Notes: generated by a model not told the origin, from the letters alone. A stretch of DNA of 64,000 bases from Ruegeria_B marisflavi (GCF_025673445.1 NZ_JAOVQN010000001.1:325411-389410), one strand, 5' to 3'. Numbered from the stretch's first letter, positions 1 to 8,722 are shown. Program-made: numbers and translations.

Positions 1-1
1 C

Positions 2-409
2 CTGTCGCTGGATGCGCATGTGTCGCGAGAGGGCCGCAATCTAGGCCTGCACAAACTGAAGCTCCTGGGCCAGAACCTGCTGATCTGGCTGTTGTTCCGT
101 ACCGGTCTGCGGCTGGGTGACTTTCAGCCCGGTCACTATGCCCGCATGGTCAGCCGCAACGCCGATTTCCGCAAGTTCGATGACGGGTTGAAGATGACCC
201 TCGACTGCGACGCCGAAACCCGCGCACGGATCGAGGCGATCCTTGAAGAGGCCCGCCAACGCGGCAAGATCCGCTATGGCCTGTTTGCCCAGGACGAGGC
301 GATGATGACCTGTTTCGTACCCTCGGCCATGCGCGACGATCACGTGCATTTCATCGACGGGGCGGCGGGGGGCTATGCCGCCGCCGCCGAGCGTATCCGC
401 CGGGCCTAA
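2..409 (+). CDS. DUF3095-family protein, C-terminal part
   Basis: The open frame enters from the left edge with no start codon in view, so only the last 135 or so residues are present. Near the C-terminus it carries segments that resemble my recollection of DUF3095 proteins: a DFRKFDDGLKM segment, then LFAQDEAMMTCFVP, then HVHFIDGAAGGYA. DUF3095 proteins are of unknown role; some are annotated as adenylate-cyclase-like. The stop codon (407-409) overlaps the stop codon of the convergent livM gene (406-408), so no terminator lies between them. The family assignment rests on remembered conserved segments and is moderately sure; the activity is unknown. Confidence 0.65.
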   Translation: MSLDAHVSREGRNLGLHKLKLLGQNLLIWLLFRTGLRLGDFQPGHYARMVSRNADFRKFDDGLKMTLDCDAETRARIEAILEEARQRGKIRYGLFAQDEAMMTCFVPSAMRDDHVHFIDGAAGGYAAAAERIRRA

Positions 410-1458
410 CCCCGCCGCAGACGCCCCACCACGCCGGTGGGAAAGAAGTAGACGCTGAGGATGAACAGAACACCCAGCCACAAGAGCCAGCGGTCGGCAT
501 CCAAAAGCTGCGGCAGCACCGGCACCCGCTCGACCAGCGACCCGGCGACACCCATCAGGTTCTGCAGATAGTTCTGCGCCAGCACCAGCAGCGTTGCTCC
601 GATCACAGCGCCATACATGGTTCCCATGCCGCCGATCACCACCATCAGCAGTATGTCGATCATGATCTCCATGCTTAGCGTGGTATCCGGCCCCACGTAG
701 CGCAGCCAGATCGCATAAAGACTGCCCGCCAGCGCCGCCACCGCTGCCGACAAGCAGGTCGCCGCAACCCGGTAATAGACCACCCGATAGCCGATCGCCT
801 CGGCCCGGAAATCATTCTCGCGGATCGCCTGCAACACCCGGCCAAAAGGCGAGTTCACCACCCGCAGCAGCAGCAGGAACAGGACCAGGCTGCCAATGAA
901 CACCACGTAATAGGAGAGCAGCTTGCCGTTCAGCTTCACCCCGAACAGCTCGTCCCCGAACTTGAAGGCCGGGCCCAGCGCGCGCGGTGTCTTGAAGGTC
1001 AACCCATCCTCGCCCCCGGTCAGGCCCGACAGCTGGCTGACCAGAACGGCCACCGCCGAGGCCACCGCCAGCGTGATCATGGCAAAGAAGATCGCGCGCA
1101 CCCGCAGGCTGAACAGGCCGATGACAAAGGCCAACCCCGCCGCCAGCAGCGCACCCGCGCCTGCGCCCACAAGGATCGCGTCGAATCCGCGCCCCATATG
1201 AGTCAGGGCCAGCGCGACCCCATAGGCACCGATGCCAAAGAACATGGTATGGGCGAAACTGACGATGCCACCATAGCCCAAGAGCAGATCGTAACTGGCC
1301 ACCAGCACGATGAACACGCAGATCCGTGCCGCCGTGTCGACGGTACGCACGCCGGGAAACAGGAACGGCGCCAGCGCCAGACAGACCAGGATCAGCCCCA
1401 GAATCAGGGCCAGTACCCGAGAGCGGGGCATATCGCCCGAAAGAACAGCTTTGATCAT
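406..1458 (-). CDS. livM: Branched-chain-type ABC transporter permease LivM
   Basis: This is a 350-residue inner-membrane permease of the LivM class. It has about ten hydrophobic segments, starting with one near residues 10-30, and the late motif VVIGGMGTMYGAVIGA that is typical of LivM proteins. The start at 1458 is chosen because ATG there overlaps the livH stop as ATGA (1455-1458) and yields the normal family length; a longer open frame upstream runs inside livH and is spurious. It pairs with LivH as the membrane channel of an importer for a small organic substrate. The neighbouring genes suggest an aromatic amino acid, amine or acid rather than leucine, but substrate cannot be read from the permease. 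Confidence 0.92.
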   Translation of the reverse strand: MIKAVLSGDMPRSRVLALILGLILVCLALAPFLFPGVRTVDTAARICVFIVLVASYDLLLGYGGIVSFAHTMFFGIGAYGVALALTHMGRGFDAILVGAGAGALLAAGLAFVIGLFSLRVRAIFFAMITLAVASAVAVLVSQLSGLTGGEDGLTFKTPRALGPAFKFGDELFGVKLNGKLLSYYVVFIGSLVLFLLLLRVVNSPFGRVLQAIRENDFRAEAIGYRVVYYRVAATCLSAAVAALAGSLYAIWLRYVGPDTTLSMEIMIDILLMVVIGGMGTMYGAVIGATLLVLAQNYLQNLMGVAGSLVERVPVLPQLLDADRWLLWLGVLFILSVYFFPTGVVGRLRRG

Positions 1459-2486
1459 TTTGCCTTCACCACCGGGATCATGCCCATCGGGCGCCACATC
1501 AGGATCGCGACCATCAGGCCGATATTGGAAATCAGCGCCACCTTGGGTTCCAGGAAGGCAACATAGTTCTGCATCAGGCCGACAAGCAGCGCGCCGATGA
1601 AACAGCCCTCGACACTGCCCAGCCCGCCGATGATGACGACGATAAAGATCAGGATCATCGCCTGATTGCCCATATGGGCACTTACCACCTCTTGATAGAG
1701 ACCCCACATGACGCCACCCAGCCCGGCCAGCGCGGATCCGGCGATGAAGACACCAACAAACACCAGCCGCAGCCGGTAACCCAGCGCCTGCACCATCTCG
1801 CCATTTTCGACGCCGGCGCGCACGATCAGCCCGATCTTGGTGCGCCTGAGTGTCCAGCGCATACCCGCAAAGACCACAAGACCCAAGCCCACCGCCACCA
1901 GCCGGTATTTCTCCAGCGCGGCGCCGGCGAATGTGATCGCGCCCTTCAACGCCTCGGGGCGCGAGATATAGATCTCTTCGGGGCCCCAGAGCACGATGAT
2001 CAGCTGCTCGACCACGATCAGCCCGCCCATGGTGACCAGGATCTGTTTCAGGTGATGGCCATAGACCGGCTCGACGATGACCTTTTCAAAGGCCCAGCCC
2101 ATGGCGCCGGTGGCAAGCATCGCCCCGATCACTGCCAGTCCCATCGCTGCAAGGTTCAGCGCCAGCGAGGGCGCGCCGGTCATGCCGCCCAGCATGAGCA
2201 GCACCGAAACACCGACAAATGCGCCCACCGAGACAAACGCGCCATGACCGAAGTTGATGACATCCATCAGGCCAAACACCAGCGTCAGGCCCGAGGCCAT
2301 GAGAAAGATCATCATCCCCATGGCCAGCCCTGACACCGTCAGAGTCAGCCAGGACGAGGTGTTCGGGATCGCCAGCAAACCGGCCACGACCAGCAGCGGC
2401 ACCAGCAGCACCGGCATCCAGGGCGCCAACCGCTGCGCCAGCGACAGCCGCGCCATCGTGGGCGCGTGTTCCGGGGCCATGCTCAT
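1455..2486 (-). CDS. livH: Branched-chain-type ABC transporter permease LivH
   Basis: This 343-residue multi-pass permease of the LivH class has the LMDVINFGHGAFVSVGAF signature around residues 73-90 and the C-terminal VVIIGGLGSVEGCFIGALLVG segment characteristic of LivH. It begins with a longer hydrophilic N-terminus (about 25 residues) before the first membrane span. The ATG at 2486 has a GGAGG ribosome-binding site about 7 bases upstream. It is translationally coupled to livM by a 4-base overlap. Together with LivM it forms the channel energised by the two ATPases encoded upstream in the same operon. Confidence 0.92.
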   Translation of the reverse strand: MSMAPEHAPTMARLSLAQRLAPWMPVLLVPLLVVAGLLAIPNTSSWLTLTVSGLAMGMMIFLMASGLTLVFGLMDVINFGHGAFVSVGAFVGVSVLLMLGGMTGAPSLALNLAAMGLAVIGAMLATGAMGWAFEKVIVEPVYGHHLKQILVTMGGLIVVEQLIIVLWGPEEIYISRPEALKGAITFAGAALEKYRLVAVGLGLVVFAGMRWTLRRTKIGLIVRAGVENGEMVQALGYRLRLVFVGVFIAGSALAGLGGVMWGLYQEVVSAHMGNQAMILIFIVVIIGGLGSVEGCFIGALLVGLMQNYVAFLEPKVALISNIGLMVAILMWRPMGMIPVVKAK

Positions 2487-2498
2487 GACACGCCTCCA

Positions 2499-2523
2499 GC
2501 TTCTTTCTGGTCAAGAATACTCA
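2499..2523 (+). repeat. Dispersed intergenic repeat, copy 1
   Basis: The core GCTTCTTTCTGGTC followed by an AATACTC-like stretch sits between livF and livH. The same core recurs at 25602, 52058 (inverted) and 58442 (inverted). This copy is unusual in lying inside an operon, directly upstream of the livH ribosome-binding site. Confidence 0.6.
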
Positions 2524-2546
2524 TCTCCAACCTCTTCCCGCGCATC

Positions 2547-3269
2547 TCAATGGGCCTCCATGCTCAGACCCATCAACCGCTCCTGTAGGGCGGCATCGGT
2601 GGCCAGTTCGCGCATCTCACCGGACCAGATGATGCGCCCGTCATCCATCACGCAGGCGCTGTCGCCCAGCGCCCGCGCGACCGAGAAATTCTGTTCCACC
2701 AGCAGGATCGAGGCACCCTGCGCCTTCAACTCGCGCAGCGCCCGGGCCATGGTCGACACGATGGCGGGCGCCAGCCCCTTGGTGGGCTCGTCGATCAGAT
2801 AGAGCCTACGTTCCTCGACCATCGCGCGCGCGATCGACAGCATCTGTTTCTGTCCGCCCGAGAGGTTCCCGGCCTCGGACTTCCAGAATGTCTTGAGCGG
2901 CGGAAAGGCCTGGAACACCCAGTCGAGCCGGGCGCTGTCGATGGGGCCGGACACGGCGGCCAGTACCATGTTTTCCTCGACCGTGAGATTGGCAAAGATG
3001 CCCATATCCTCGGGCACAAACCCGACACCGGCCCGCGCGATGGCGGGTGTCGGCATCTGGGTGATGTCCTGCCCGTCCAGCAGGATCCGGCCCTGACGCG
3101 CACGCCAATGCCCGATGATCGTGCGCAAGGTGGTGGTCTTGCCAACCCCGTTGCGCCCCAAGAGCATCGTCACCGCGCCGCGCGGCACCTCCAGGTCTAC
3201 CCCTTGCAGGATGTGATACTGGGCGATGTTGGTATAGACGCCCTCCAGCCGCAGGATCGGATCAGACAT
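2547..3269 (-). CDS. livF: ABC transporter ATP-binding protein LivF
   Basis: This 240-residue ABC ATPase has Walker A GRNGVGKTT near residue 38, the signature LSGGQKQMLSIARA near 135, and Walker B LYLIDEPTKGLAP near 155. Its size and the short N-terminal lead match LivF rather than LivG. The start at 3269 overlaps the end of livG by 8 bases, which indicates translational coupling. It hydrolyses ATP on the cytoplasmic face to drive the LivHM channel. Confidence 0.93.
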   Translation of the reverse strand: MSDPILRLEGVYTNIAQYHILQGVDLEVPRGAVTMLLGRNGVGKTTTLRTIIGHWRARQGRILLDGQDITQMPTPAIARAGVGFVPEDMGIFANLTVEENMVLAAVSGPIDSARLDWVFQAFPPLKTFWKSEAGNLSGGQKQMLSIARAMVEERRLYLIDEPTKGLAPAIVSTMARALRELKAQGASILLVEQNFSVARALGDSACVMDDGRIIWSGEMRELATDAALQERLMGLSMEAH

Positions 3270-4026
3270 CTTCCAGCTCCCGGCCCATATAGGCCTCTTG
3301 CACCACGTCCGAGGCCATCACCGTGGCCGGATCGCCATCGGCGGCCAGCGCGCCGTTATGCAGCACGATGATGCGGTCGGCCAGCGTGCGGATCACGTCC
3401 ATCTTGTGTTCCACCAGCAGGATCGTCCTGTCGCGCTGCTCTTTCAGCTCGGCAATCAGGTCCAGCACCACGGGCGCCTCGTCCACACTCATGCCCGCCG
3501 TGGGTTCGTCGAACATATACACGGCGGGGTCGAGCGCGATCAGCAGGGCGACCTCCAGCTTGCGCTGGTTGCCATGGCTCAGCTCGGACACGGTCTGGTC
3601 GCGGTTGTCGATCAGCCGCACTCGGTTCAGGATCGCTTCGGCGGCCTCGGTCAGTTCGGTGTGACGGCTGGCCATCGACCACAGGTTCATCCCCTGGCCT
3701 GCCTTGGACTGCACCACCAGGCGCACGTTTTCCAGCACGCTGAGATTGGGAAACAGGTTGGTCAGCTGGAACGCGCGCCCAATCCCGGCGCGGGTGCGTT
3801 GGGACACCGACTGGCCCGAGATATCACGCCCACGCAGCAGGACACGACCCGCGCTGGCCGGGATCTGGCCCGAGATCAGGTTGAAATAGGTGGTCTTGCC
3901 GGCACCGTTCGGACCCACGATCGCGGTGAGTTCCCCGGTGTGAAAGGCGCACGAGACCGCGTCCACGGCCACATGGCCGCCAAACCGCACGGTCAGCCCC
4001 TCGGTCGCCAGGATGGGGGATGTCAT
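3262..4026 (-). CDS. livG: ABC transporter ATP-binding protein LivG
   Basis: This 254-residue ABC ATPase has Walker A GPNGAGKTT near residue 36, the signature LSHGNQRKLEVALLIA and Walker B VYMFDEPTAGMS. The LSHGNQR form with RTRAGIGRAFQ upstream is typical of LivG-type subunits. ATG at 4026 is preferred over a 17-residue longer frame because the longer form reads through the hairpin that ends the binding-protein gene. It partners LivF, LivH and LivM. Expression is probably lowered relative to the binding protein by the terminator-like hairpin at 4046-4087. Confidence 0.93.
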   Translation of the reverse strand: MTSPILATEGLTVRFGGHVAVDAVSCAFHTGELTAIVGPNGAGKTTYFNLISGQIPASAGRVLLRGRDISGQSVSQRTRAGIGRAFQLTNLFPNLSVLENVRLVVQSKAGQGMNLWSMASRHTELTEAAEAILNRVRLIDNRDQTVSELSHGNQRKLEVALLIALDPAVYMFDEPTAGMSVDEAPVVLDLIAELKEQRDRTILLVEHKMDVIRTLADRIIVLHNGALAADGDPATVMASDVVQEAYMGRELEDV

Positions 4027-4045
4027 GGCTCTGTCTTCCGCTTGC

Positions 4046-4087
4046 AAAAAGGCCGGTCCCGGCGCGTAGCGCGCCATGGGACCGGCC
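4046..4087 (-). terminator. Intra-operon hairpin with U tract after the binding-protein gene
   Basis: Bases 4051-4060 and 4078-4087 are a perfect 10-bp inverted repeat (GGCCGGTCCC / GGGACCGGCC), and an inner GGCGCG / CGCGCC stem lies inside it. Read on the minus strand, the stem is followed by TTTTT (4050-4046). It sits just after the stop of the solute-binding-protein gene and before livG, the classic place for a partial terminator or 3' stabiliser that lets the binding protein be made in excess. Confidence 0.75.
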
Positions 4088-4098
4088 AGGTCGGGGAG

Positions 4099-5274
4099 TT
4101 AGTTGTTGCGGATCGGGATCGGTAGGTCGTCGATCGTCAGTTCACGCACCAGTTCGGGGATGGCCCAGTCGACATTCGGGTCGACCTTGATCTTGAAGTG
4201 GTACATGGATTGCAGCGCCTGGTGATCCTCGGGGCGAAACATCATCTTGCCCTTGGGGGTCTCCCATTCCATGCCTTCCATGGCCGAGATCAGCGCCTCG
4301 GTATCGGTGGAACCTGCCTTCTTGATGGCCTCGATCACGGCGATACCAGCGGCCATGCCGCCTGCGGTGAAGAAATCGGGCGGGGTGCCGAAGCGGTCCT
4401 GATGGGTCTTGACCAGCCAGTCGTTCACCGGGTTCTGCGGGATCTCGTAATAATAATAGGTCGCGCCCTGCATGCCCGGGAAATCCTTGTAGGCCGCCAT
4501 TGCCGCCAGGATGTTGCCGCCGGTCGCGATCTCGATGCCGAAACGGCTGGGATCCATCGCCTGGATCTTGCCCATCGGATTGCCGCCACCGGCCCAGATG
4601 ATGAACAGGCGTTTTTCGCCGTCCAGATCCTTCATCGCGTTAAAGATACGCTCGGCCGCTGCGGTAAAGTCGGTGGTGTCGGTCGGCACGTATTCCTCGT
4701 GCACGACGCCCGAGCCTGCGCCCTCCAGTGCTTCCTTGAAGGCGGCGATGCCGTCGCGGCCAAAGGCGTAGTCCTGCGCCAGCGTCGCGATATGCACATT
4801 CTCGCCCGCCAGTGCGATGGCATTCGACACCGCGTCCTGGCTGCTGTTGCGTCCGGTTCGGAAGATATAGCGGTTCCAGTTGGCCCCGGTGATGGAATCC
4901 GCCACCGCCGGTTCGACGATCAGGATCTTTTCGTATTCCTCGGCCACCGGTAGCATCGCCAGCGCCACGCCCGAGCTGACCGGGCCCACGGCCAGATCGA
5001 CCTCGTCGTCGCCATAGGCCTCTTCCAGCAGGGCTTTGCCGTTTTCCGGCTTCAGTTGGGTGTCTTTCTCGATCACCACGATCTTTTCGCCATTGATCTC
5101 CATCGACCCGCCGGTGGCATATTCCAGCCCCAGCATCAGGCCGTCATGAGACTGCTTGGCATAGGCTTCGAACGGGCCGGTCTTGCCATAGACATGGGCG
5201 ATCTTGATGTCGGCGGCCGCTGCGGATGCCAGTGCCAATACCGACACCGCACCTGCGCACAAAATGCGTTTCAT
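4099..5274 (-). CDS. Periplasmic substrate-binding protein of a Liv-type ABC importer
   Basis: This 391-residue protein begins with a signal peptide (MKRILCAG, a hydrophobic run, cleavage likely after the Ala-rich stretch near residue 21) and continues as a type I periplasmic binding fold of the branched-chain amino acid/amide/aromatic group. IKIAHVYGKTGPFEAYA opens the mature protein, and a DYAFGRDGIAAFKE segment follows in the middle. A GGAGGAG ribosome-binding site precedes the ATG. Its gene lies between the catabolic enzymes and the permease/ATPase genes, so it should bind the substrate of this pathway; a tyrosine-, phenylalanine- or hydroxyphenylacetate-like compound is an inference. Confidence 0.9.
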   Translation of the reverse strand: MKRILCAGAVSVLALASAAAADIKIAHVYGKTGPFEAYAKQSHDGLMLGLEYATGGSMEINGEKIVVIEKDTQLKPENGKALLEEAYGDDEVDLAVGPVSSGVALAMLPVAEEYEKILIVEPAVADSITGANWNRYIFRTGRNSSQDAVSNAIALAGENVHIATLAQDYAFGRDGIAAFKEALEGAGSGVVHEEYVPTDTTDFTAAAERIFNAMKDLDGEKRLFIIWAGGGNPMGKIQAMDPSRFGIEIATGGNILAAMAAYKDFPGMQGATYYYYEIPQNPVNDWLVKTHQDRFGTPPDFFTAGGMAAGIAVIEAIKKAGSTDTEALISAMEGMEWETPKGKMMFRPEDHQALQSMYHFKIKVDPNVDWAIPELVRELTIDDLPIPIRNN

Positions 5275-5421
5275 GTTTCTCCTCCCCGATGTGCGCCTTG
5301 GGTGTCGGCGCGTCGTGCTTAGAATGGCAACAGGCTAGTTGTGAGGAGCGGTTTCGGTCAATTATGCGGAAATACGTACCCGCGTCGGGTGCTGCGACAG
5401 TCTCCGGATGAACGCTGTGGA

Positions 5422-6192
5422 TCAGGCGGATTTCCACTGTGCCGACAGCCGCCGCGCGGAATTGGCCAGCAGCATCACGTCCAGCCCGACAGCCACAAAC
5501 TGGGCGCCCATATCCAGATAGGCTTGAGTCGCCTCGTCGGTGGTTCCCAGGATGCCCGACGCCTTGCCTGCTGCCTGAATACGTTCGATAGCATCGGCGA
5601 TCACCGCGCGCACCTCGGGGGCCGCGCTGTTGCCCTGAAACCCCATGTCGGTGGACAGGTCGGCGGGTCCGATAAAGACACCGTCCACCCCGTCGACGGT
5701 CATGATCTCGTCCAGCGCCGCAATGCCGGCGCGGTTCTCGACCTGCACCAGCAGACAGATCTCCTGGTCAGCGGTCTGGATGTATTCGCTGATACTGCCA
5801 AACATGGTGGCCCGGGCCGCAGTGGCGCCGACACCGCGTACTCCATCGGGCGGATAGCGGCAGGCACGCACCAGTTGACGGGCCTGATCGGCGCTTTCCA
5901 CGATGGGCACCAGGACCGTTTGCGCGCCCGCGTCCAGCACCTGCTTGATGATCCAGTCCTCGCCCACCGGCACCCGCACGACCGGATGCGACGGGCTGGC
6001 GGCCAGCGCGGTCAACTGGTCGCGGATCGAGCGGATGTCGTTGGGCGCATGCTCACCATCCACCACCAGCCAGTCAAAGCCGCAGGTTCCCATGATCTCG
6101 GCCACGCTGGGTTCGGCAAAGCTCATCCAGCAGCCGATCTGGCGTTTGCCCTCGGCAAGGGCCTGTTTGAACAAGTTCTTGGGAGCGGGCAT
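5422..6192 (-). CDS. hpaI: HpcH/HpaI-family aldolase
   Basis: This is a 256-residue class II (metal-dependent) aldolase. The family cleaves 4-hydroxy-2-oxo-heptanedioate to pyruvate and succinate semialdehyde at the end of the homoprotocatechuate meta-cleavage route. Visible hallmarks are WLVVDGEHAPND near residue 40 (catalytic His), VPIVESADQAR near 98, and LVQVENRAG followed by GVFIGPADLS (metal-binding Glu and Asp). It lies in the same operon as the ring-cleaving dioxygenase. Related family members act on 2-keto-3-deoxy-sugar acids, so the assignment relies partly on context. Confidence 0.85.
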   Translation of the reverse strand: MPAPKNLFKQALAEGKRQIGCWMSFAEPSVAEIMGTCGFDWLVVDGEHAPNDIRSIRDQLTALAASPSHPVVRVPVGEDWIIKQVLDAGAQTVLVPIVESADQARQLVRACRYPPDGVRGVGATAARATMFGSISEYIQTADQEICLLVQVENRAGIAALDEIMTVDGVDGVFIGPADLSTDMGFQGNSAAPEVRAVIADAIERIQAAGKASGILGTTDEATQAYLDMGAQFVAVGLDVMLLANSARRLSAQWKSA

Positions 6193-6255
6193 TGTGGTCT
6201 CCTCTGGTCAGGTCTTGGGGTCAGCCTGCGTCAGCGCACAGGTCCCGTCCAGCAT

Positions 6256-7665
6256 TCAGGGCAGAGCGCGAGCGATTTCTGTGATTACGTCAAAGGCCAT
6301 CATCACATCGGTCTCGGTGGTTTCGAACTGCCCAGCCTGGAACCGGATCACAAGCGCGCCATCGACGCGGGTCTGGGTCAGGTAGATACGCCCGTCATCG
6401 TTGATCGCATTGACCAAACGCTGGTTCAACTCGTCCGGGTCGGATCTGTCGCGCAGATAGCGGAAGGTCCAGAGCGACCACATCGGCGGCGTCACGATCT
6501 CGAAATCCGGCTCGGCAGCCAGCCGGTCATGCAATGCGCTCGACCAGGCGATATGGTTGCGCAGCCTCTGGCGCAGCCCCTCCATCCCATAGCTGCGCAT
6601 CAGGAACCACAGTTTCAGCGCCCGGAACCGGCGACCCAGCGGCACCGACCATTCCGAATAGTTGATAACCCCGTCGCGCCCGTGGGTCTTGAGATACTCG
6701 GGTTGGATCGCCAGTGTACGCACCAGATCGTCGGGGTTCTTCAGGAAATGCGCCGAACAGTCGAACTGCACCCCCAGCCATTTATGGGGGTTGAACACGA
6801 TACTGTCGGCGCGCGCGATGCCGGGCCAGTAATGGCGGAACTCGGGGCAGATCATCGCCGACCCGGCCCAGGCCGCGTCCACATGGGTATAGAGTCCGTA
6901 TGTCTCGGCCACATCCAGACAGCGATCCACCGGGTCGGTGGCCCCCGTACCGGTGCCGCCCACGCACAGGATCAGGCCTGCCGGGTGCAGCCCCGCCGCA
7001 AGATCGGTCTTGATCGCTGCCTCGAGCGCGCCGGGGTTCATGCCACGCCAGTCGCCCTTGATCGGCACACGCACCAGATTGTCCTGGCCGATCCCTGCCA
7101 CCCAGATGGCGCGATCGATCGAGGTATGAACCTCGGACGAGCAATAGACACGCAACGGTTTCTGGCCGAACAGCCCCTGCCGGTTCCCCTGCCAGTCCAG
7201 CGCCTTTTCCCTAAGTGTCAGCACTGCCGCCAGGGTCGCGGATGAGGCACTGTCCTGGATTACGCCTGCGAACCCTTCGGGCAGATCCAATGCCTGACGC
7301 AGCCAGTCCATCATCCGCGTTTCCATTTCGGTCGCGGCGGGTGAGGTCTGCCACAGCATGCATTGCGGCGCGATGGCCGAGGCTAGGAACTCGGCCAGGA
7401 CCGAGGGAGCAGATGCGTTCGAGTTGAAATAGGCAAAGAAGCGCGGGTGCTGCCAATGGGTGATCCCGGGCATCACGATATCATCGAAATCGCGAAAGAT
7501 ATCTTCCATCGCTTCGGGAGTCTCGGGCGGTGTTGCGGGCAGGGCGTTCAACACTGCGCCCGGCTCTGTCCGGGCGCGCACGGGGCGGTCGCCCACGGTC
7601 AGGTGATAATCCTGCGTCCAGTCGGCAACTCTGCGGCCCCAATCGGCGAATTCATCCCATTTCAT
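6256..7665 (-). CDS. PLP-dependent aromatic-L-amino-acid decarboxylase family protein
   Basis: This 469-residue group II decarboxylase has the PLP-binding lysine in VFNPHKWLGVQFD near residue 294 and the cofactor-stacking and aspartate region HVDAAWAGSAMICPEFRHY near 240. An N-terminal PGITHWQHPRFFAYFNSN segment matches the DOPA/tyrosine/tryptophan decarboxylase family. It is separated by 21 bases from the dioxygenase gene upstream and 63 bases from hpaI. The setting suggests it converts an aromatic amino acid such as DOPA, tyrosine or phenylalanine to the amine that feeds the homoprotocatechuate route; which one cannot be decided from sequence. Confidence 0.88.
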   Translation of the reverse strand: MKWDEFADWGRRVADWTQDYHLTVGDRPVRARTEPGAVLNALPATPPETPEAMEDIFRDFDDIVMPGITHWQHPRFFAYFNSNASAPSVLAEFLASAIAPQCMLWQTSPAATEMETRMMDWLRQALDLPEGFAGVIQDSASSATLAAVLTLREKALDWQGNRQGLFGQKPLRVYCSSEVHTSIDRAIWVAGIGQDNLVRVPIKGDWRGMNPGALEAAIKTDLAAGLHPAGLILCVGGTGTGATDPVDRCLDVAETYGLYTHVDAAWAGSAMICPEFRHYWPGIARADSIVFNPHKWLGVQFDCSAHFLKNPDDLVRTLAIQPEYLKTHGRDGVINYSEWSVPLGRRFRALKLWFLMRSYGMEGLRQRLRNHIAWSSALHDRLAAEPDFEIVTPPMWSLWTFRYLRDRSDPDELNQRLVNAINDDGRIYLTQTRVDGALVIRFQAGQFETTETDVMMAFDVITEIARALP

Positions 7666-7686
7666 CTGTCGTATCCTCGCCTGCCC

Positions 7687-8667
7687 TCAGGGGGCAATGA
7701 TCGGTTGCGCCTTGAGGGCGCTCGGCGCTGGTTCGGCGCCTTCGAAGGTTGACCCTTCTTCGAACCAGCTTTTGGGCGCGGGTGCCCCCCATAGCGTTTG
7801 GCGCTGCGGGTCGGTGAGCGACCAGCGGATCGGTTCCAGATCCGGATCGACCGTCTGATAGTCCGAACAATAGATCTCGATCCGGTGCCCGTCAGGGTCG
7901 CGGACATAAAGGAAGAAGGCGTTCGAGATCCCGTGCCGCCCCGGCCCGCGCTCGATATTGGCGACATAGCCGGTGGTGCTCATCAGATCGAGCAGGTCGA
8001 TGATGTTGAGCGGGGTCGGCACCCAGAAGGCGGTGTGATGCAGGCGCGGGCCCAGCCCGTTGGTAAAGGCCACGTCATGCACGCCGCCCTTGCGGTGCAT
8101 CCAGGCGGCCCAGAGGCGGCCGCTTTCGTCATCTTCGGTGTATTCGGTGACGCGAAACCCCATCTCGCCATAAAAGGCGACACTGGCATCCACATCGGCC
8201 GAGAACATGTTGAAATGGTCGATCCTGAGCGGCTTTACCCCGTTATAGAGCCGGTATTGCTGATGGATCGGTGGCAGCCTGTCCATCCGCACATAGAATT
8301 CCAGCGGAATGCCCCAAGGATCGCGGGTGCGCAGCGTCCGGCCCATATGCGGGCGCTCGACCCAGGCGGTGGGTAAAGATTTTTCGGCGAAAAAGCTTTC
8401 GGCCCGCTCCAGGTCTGGTTCGTCATACAGCTTGAAGCCCAGCACGCCGACATCGGCCGTATCGGCCTGAACCAGAACGATGCAGTGGTGACCGCGCTCT
8501 TCCATCGCGCGCAGATACAGACGCCCTGTCTCTTCATGCGTAACCTGAAGACCCAGGATGTCGATATAGAAGGCGCGGCTGGCCGCCAGGTCCCTCACCC
8601 GGTATTCCACATGGCTGAGACGCACGATGTTGAACGGCGGGTACAGGTTCGGTGCGGGAACTGGCAT
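7687..8667 (-). CDS. hpaD: Homoprotocatechuate (3,4-dihydroxyphenylacetate) 2,3-dioxygenase
   Basis: This 326-residue type I extradiol dioxygenase has two vicinal-oxygen-chelate domains. The three metal ligands are visible in order: His in LRIDHFNMF near residue 155, His in PRLHHTAFW near 215 and Glu in DPDGHRIEIYCSDY near 268. These segments, and GPGRHGISNAFFLYV, closely match the Brevibacterium/Arthrobacter homoprotocatechuate 2,3-dioxygenases. ATG at 8667 (MPVPAPN) is chosen over 8706 because it has an AGGA ribosome-binding site and the longer form would run into the operator. It opens the ring in the first step after 3,4-dihydroxyphenylacetate. It is the first gene of the minus-strand operon. 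Confidence 0.92.
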   Translation of the reverse strand: MPVPAPNLYPPFNIVRLSHVEYRVRDLAASRAFYIDILGLQVTHEETGRLYLRAMEERGHHCIVLVQADTADVGVLGFKLYDEPDLERAESFFAEKSLPTAWVERPHMGRTLRTRDPWGIPLEFYVRMDRLPPIHQQYRLYNGVKPLRIDHFNMFSADVDASVAFYGEMGFRVTEYTEDDESGRLWAAWMHRKGGVHDVAFTNGLGPRLHHTAFWVPTPLNIIDLLDLMSTTGYVANIERGPGRHGISNAFFLYVRDPDGHRIEIYCSDYQTVDPDLEPIRWSLTDPQRQTLWGAPAPKSWFEEGSTFEGAEPAPSALKAQPIIAP

Positions 8668-8706
8668 GTGAGTCCTGCTTGGCTGAGGGTTGATTTTGAT
8701 TAACAT

Positions 8707-8722
8707 GTGAAATTAATTTCAC
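8707..8722. promoter_or_regulatory. Perfect 16-bp palindrome, probable HpaR/MarR operator
   Basis: GTGAAATTAATTTCAC is a perfect inverted repeat lying in the 133-bp divergent gap between hpaD and the MarR-family regulator. MarR proteins bind palindromes of this length and A/T-rich centre, so repression of both the catabolic operon and the regulator's own gene is likely. Confidence 0.75.

Noticed and set aside
5341..7245. Open frame of over 600 codons on the plus strand across the aldolase and decarboxylase genes
   Set aside because: It is antisense to two clear enzyme genes, has no domain and shows the His/Arg/Gln-rich composition of high-GC antisense frames.
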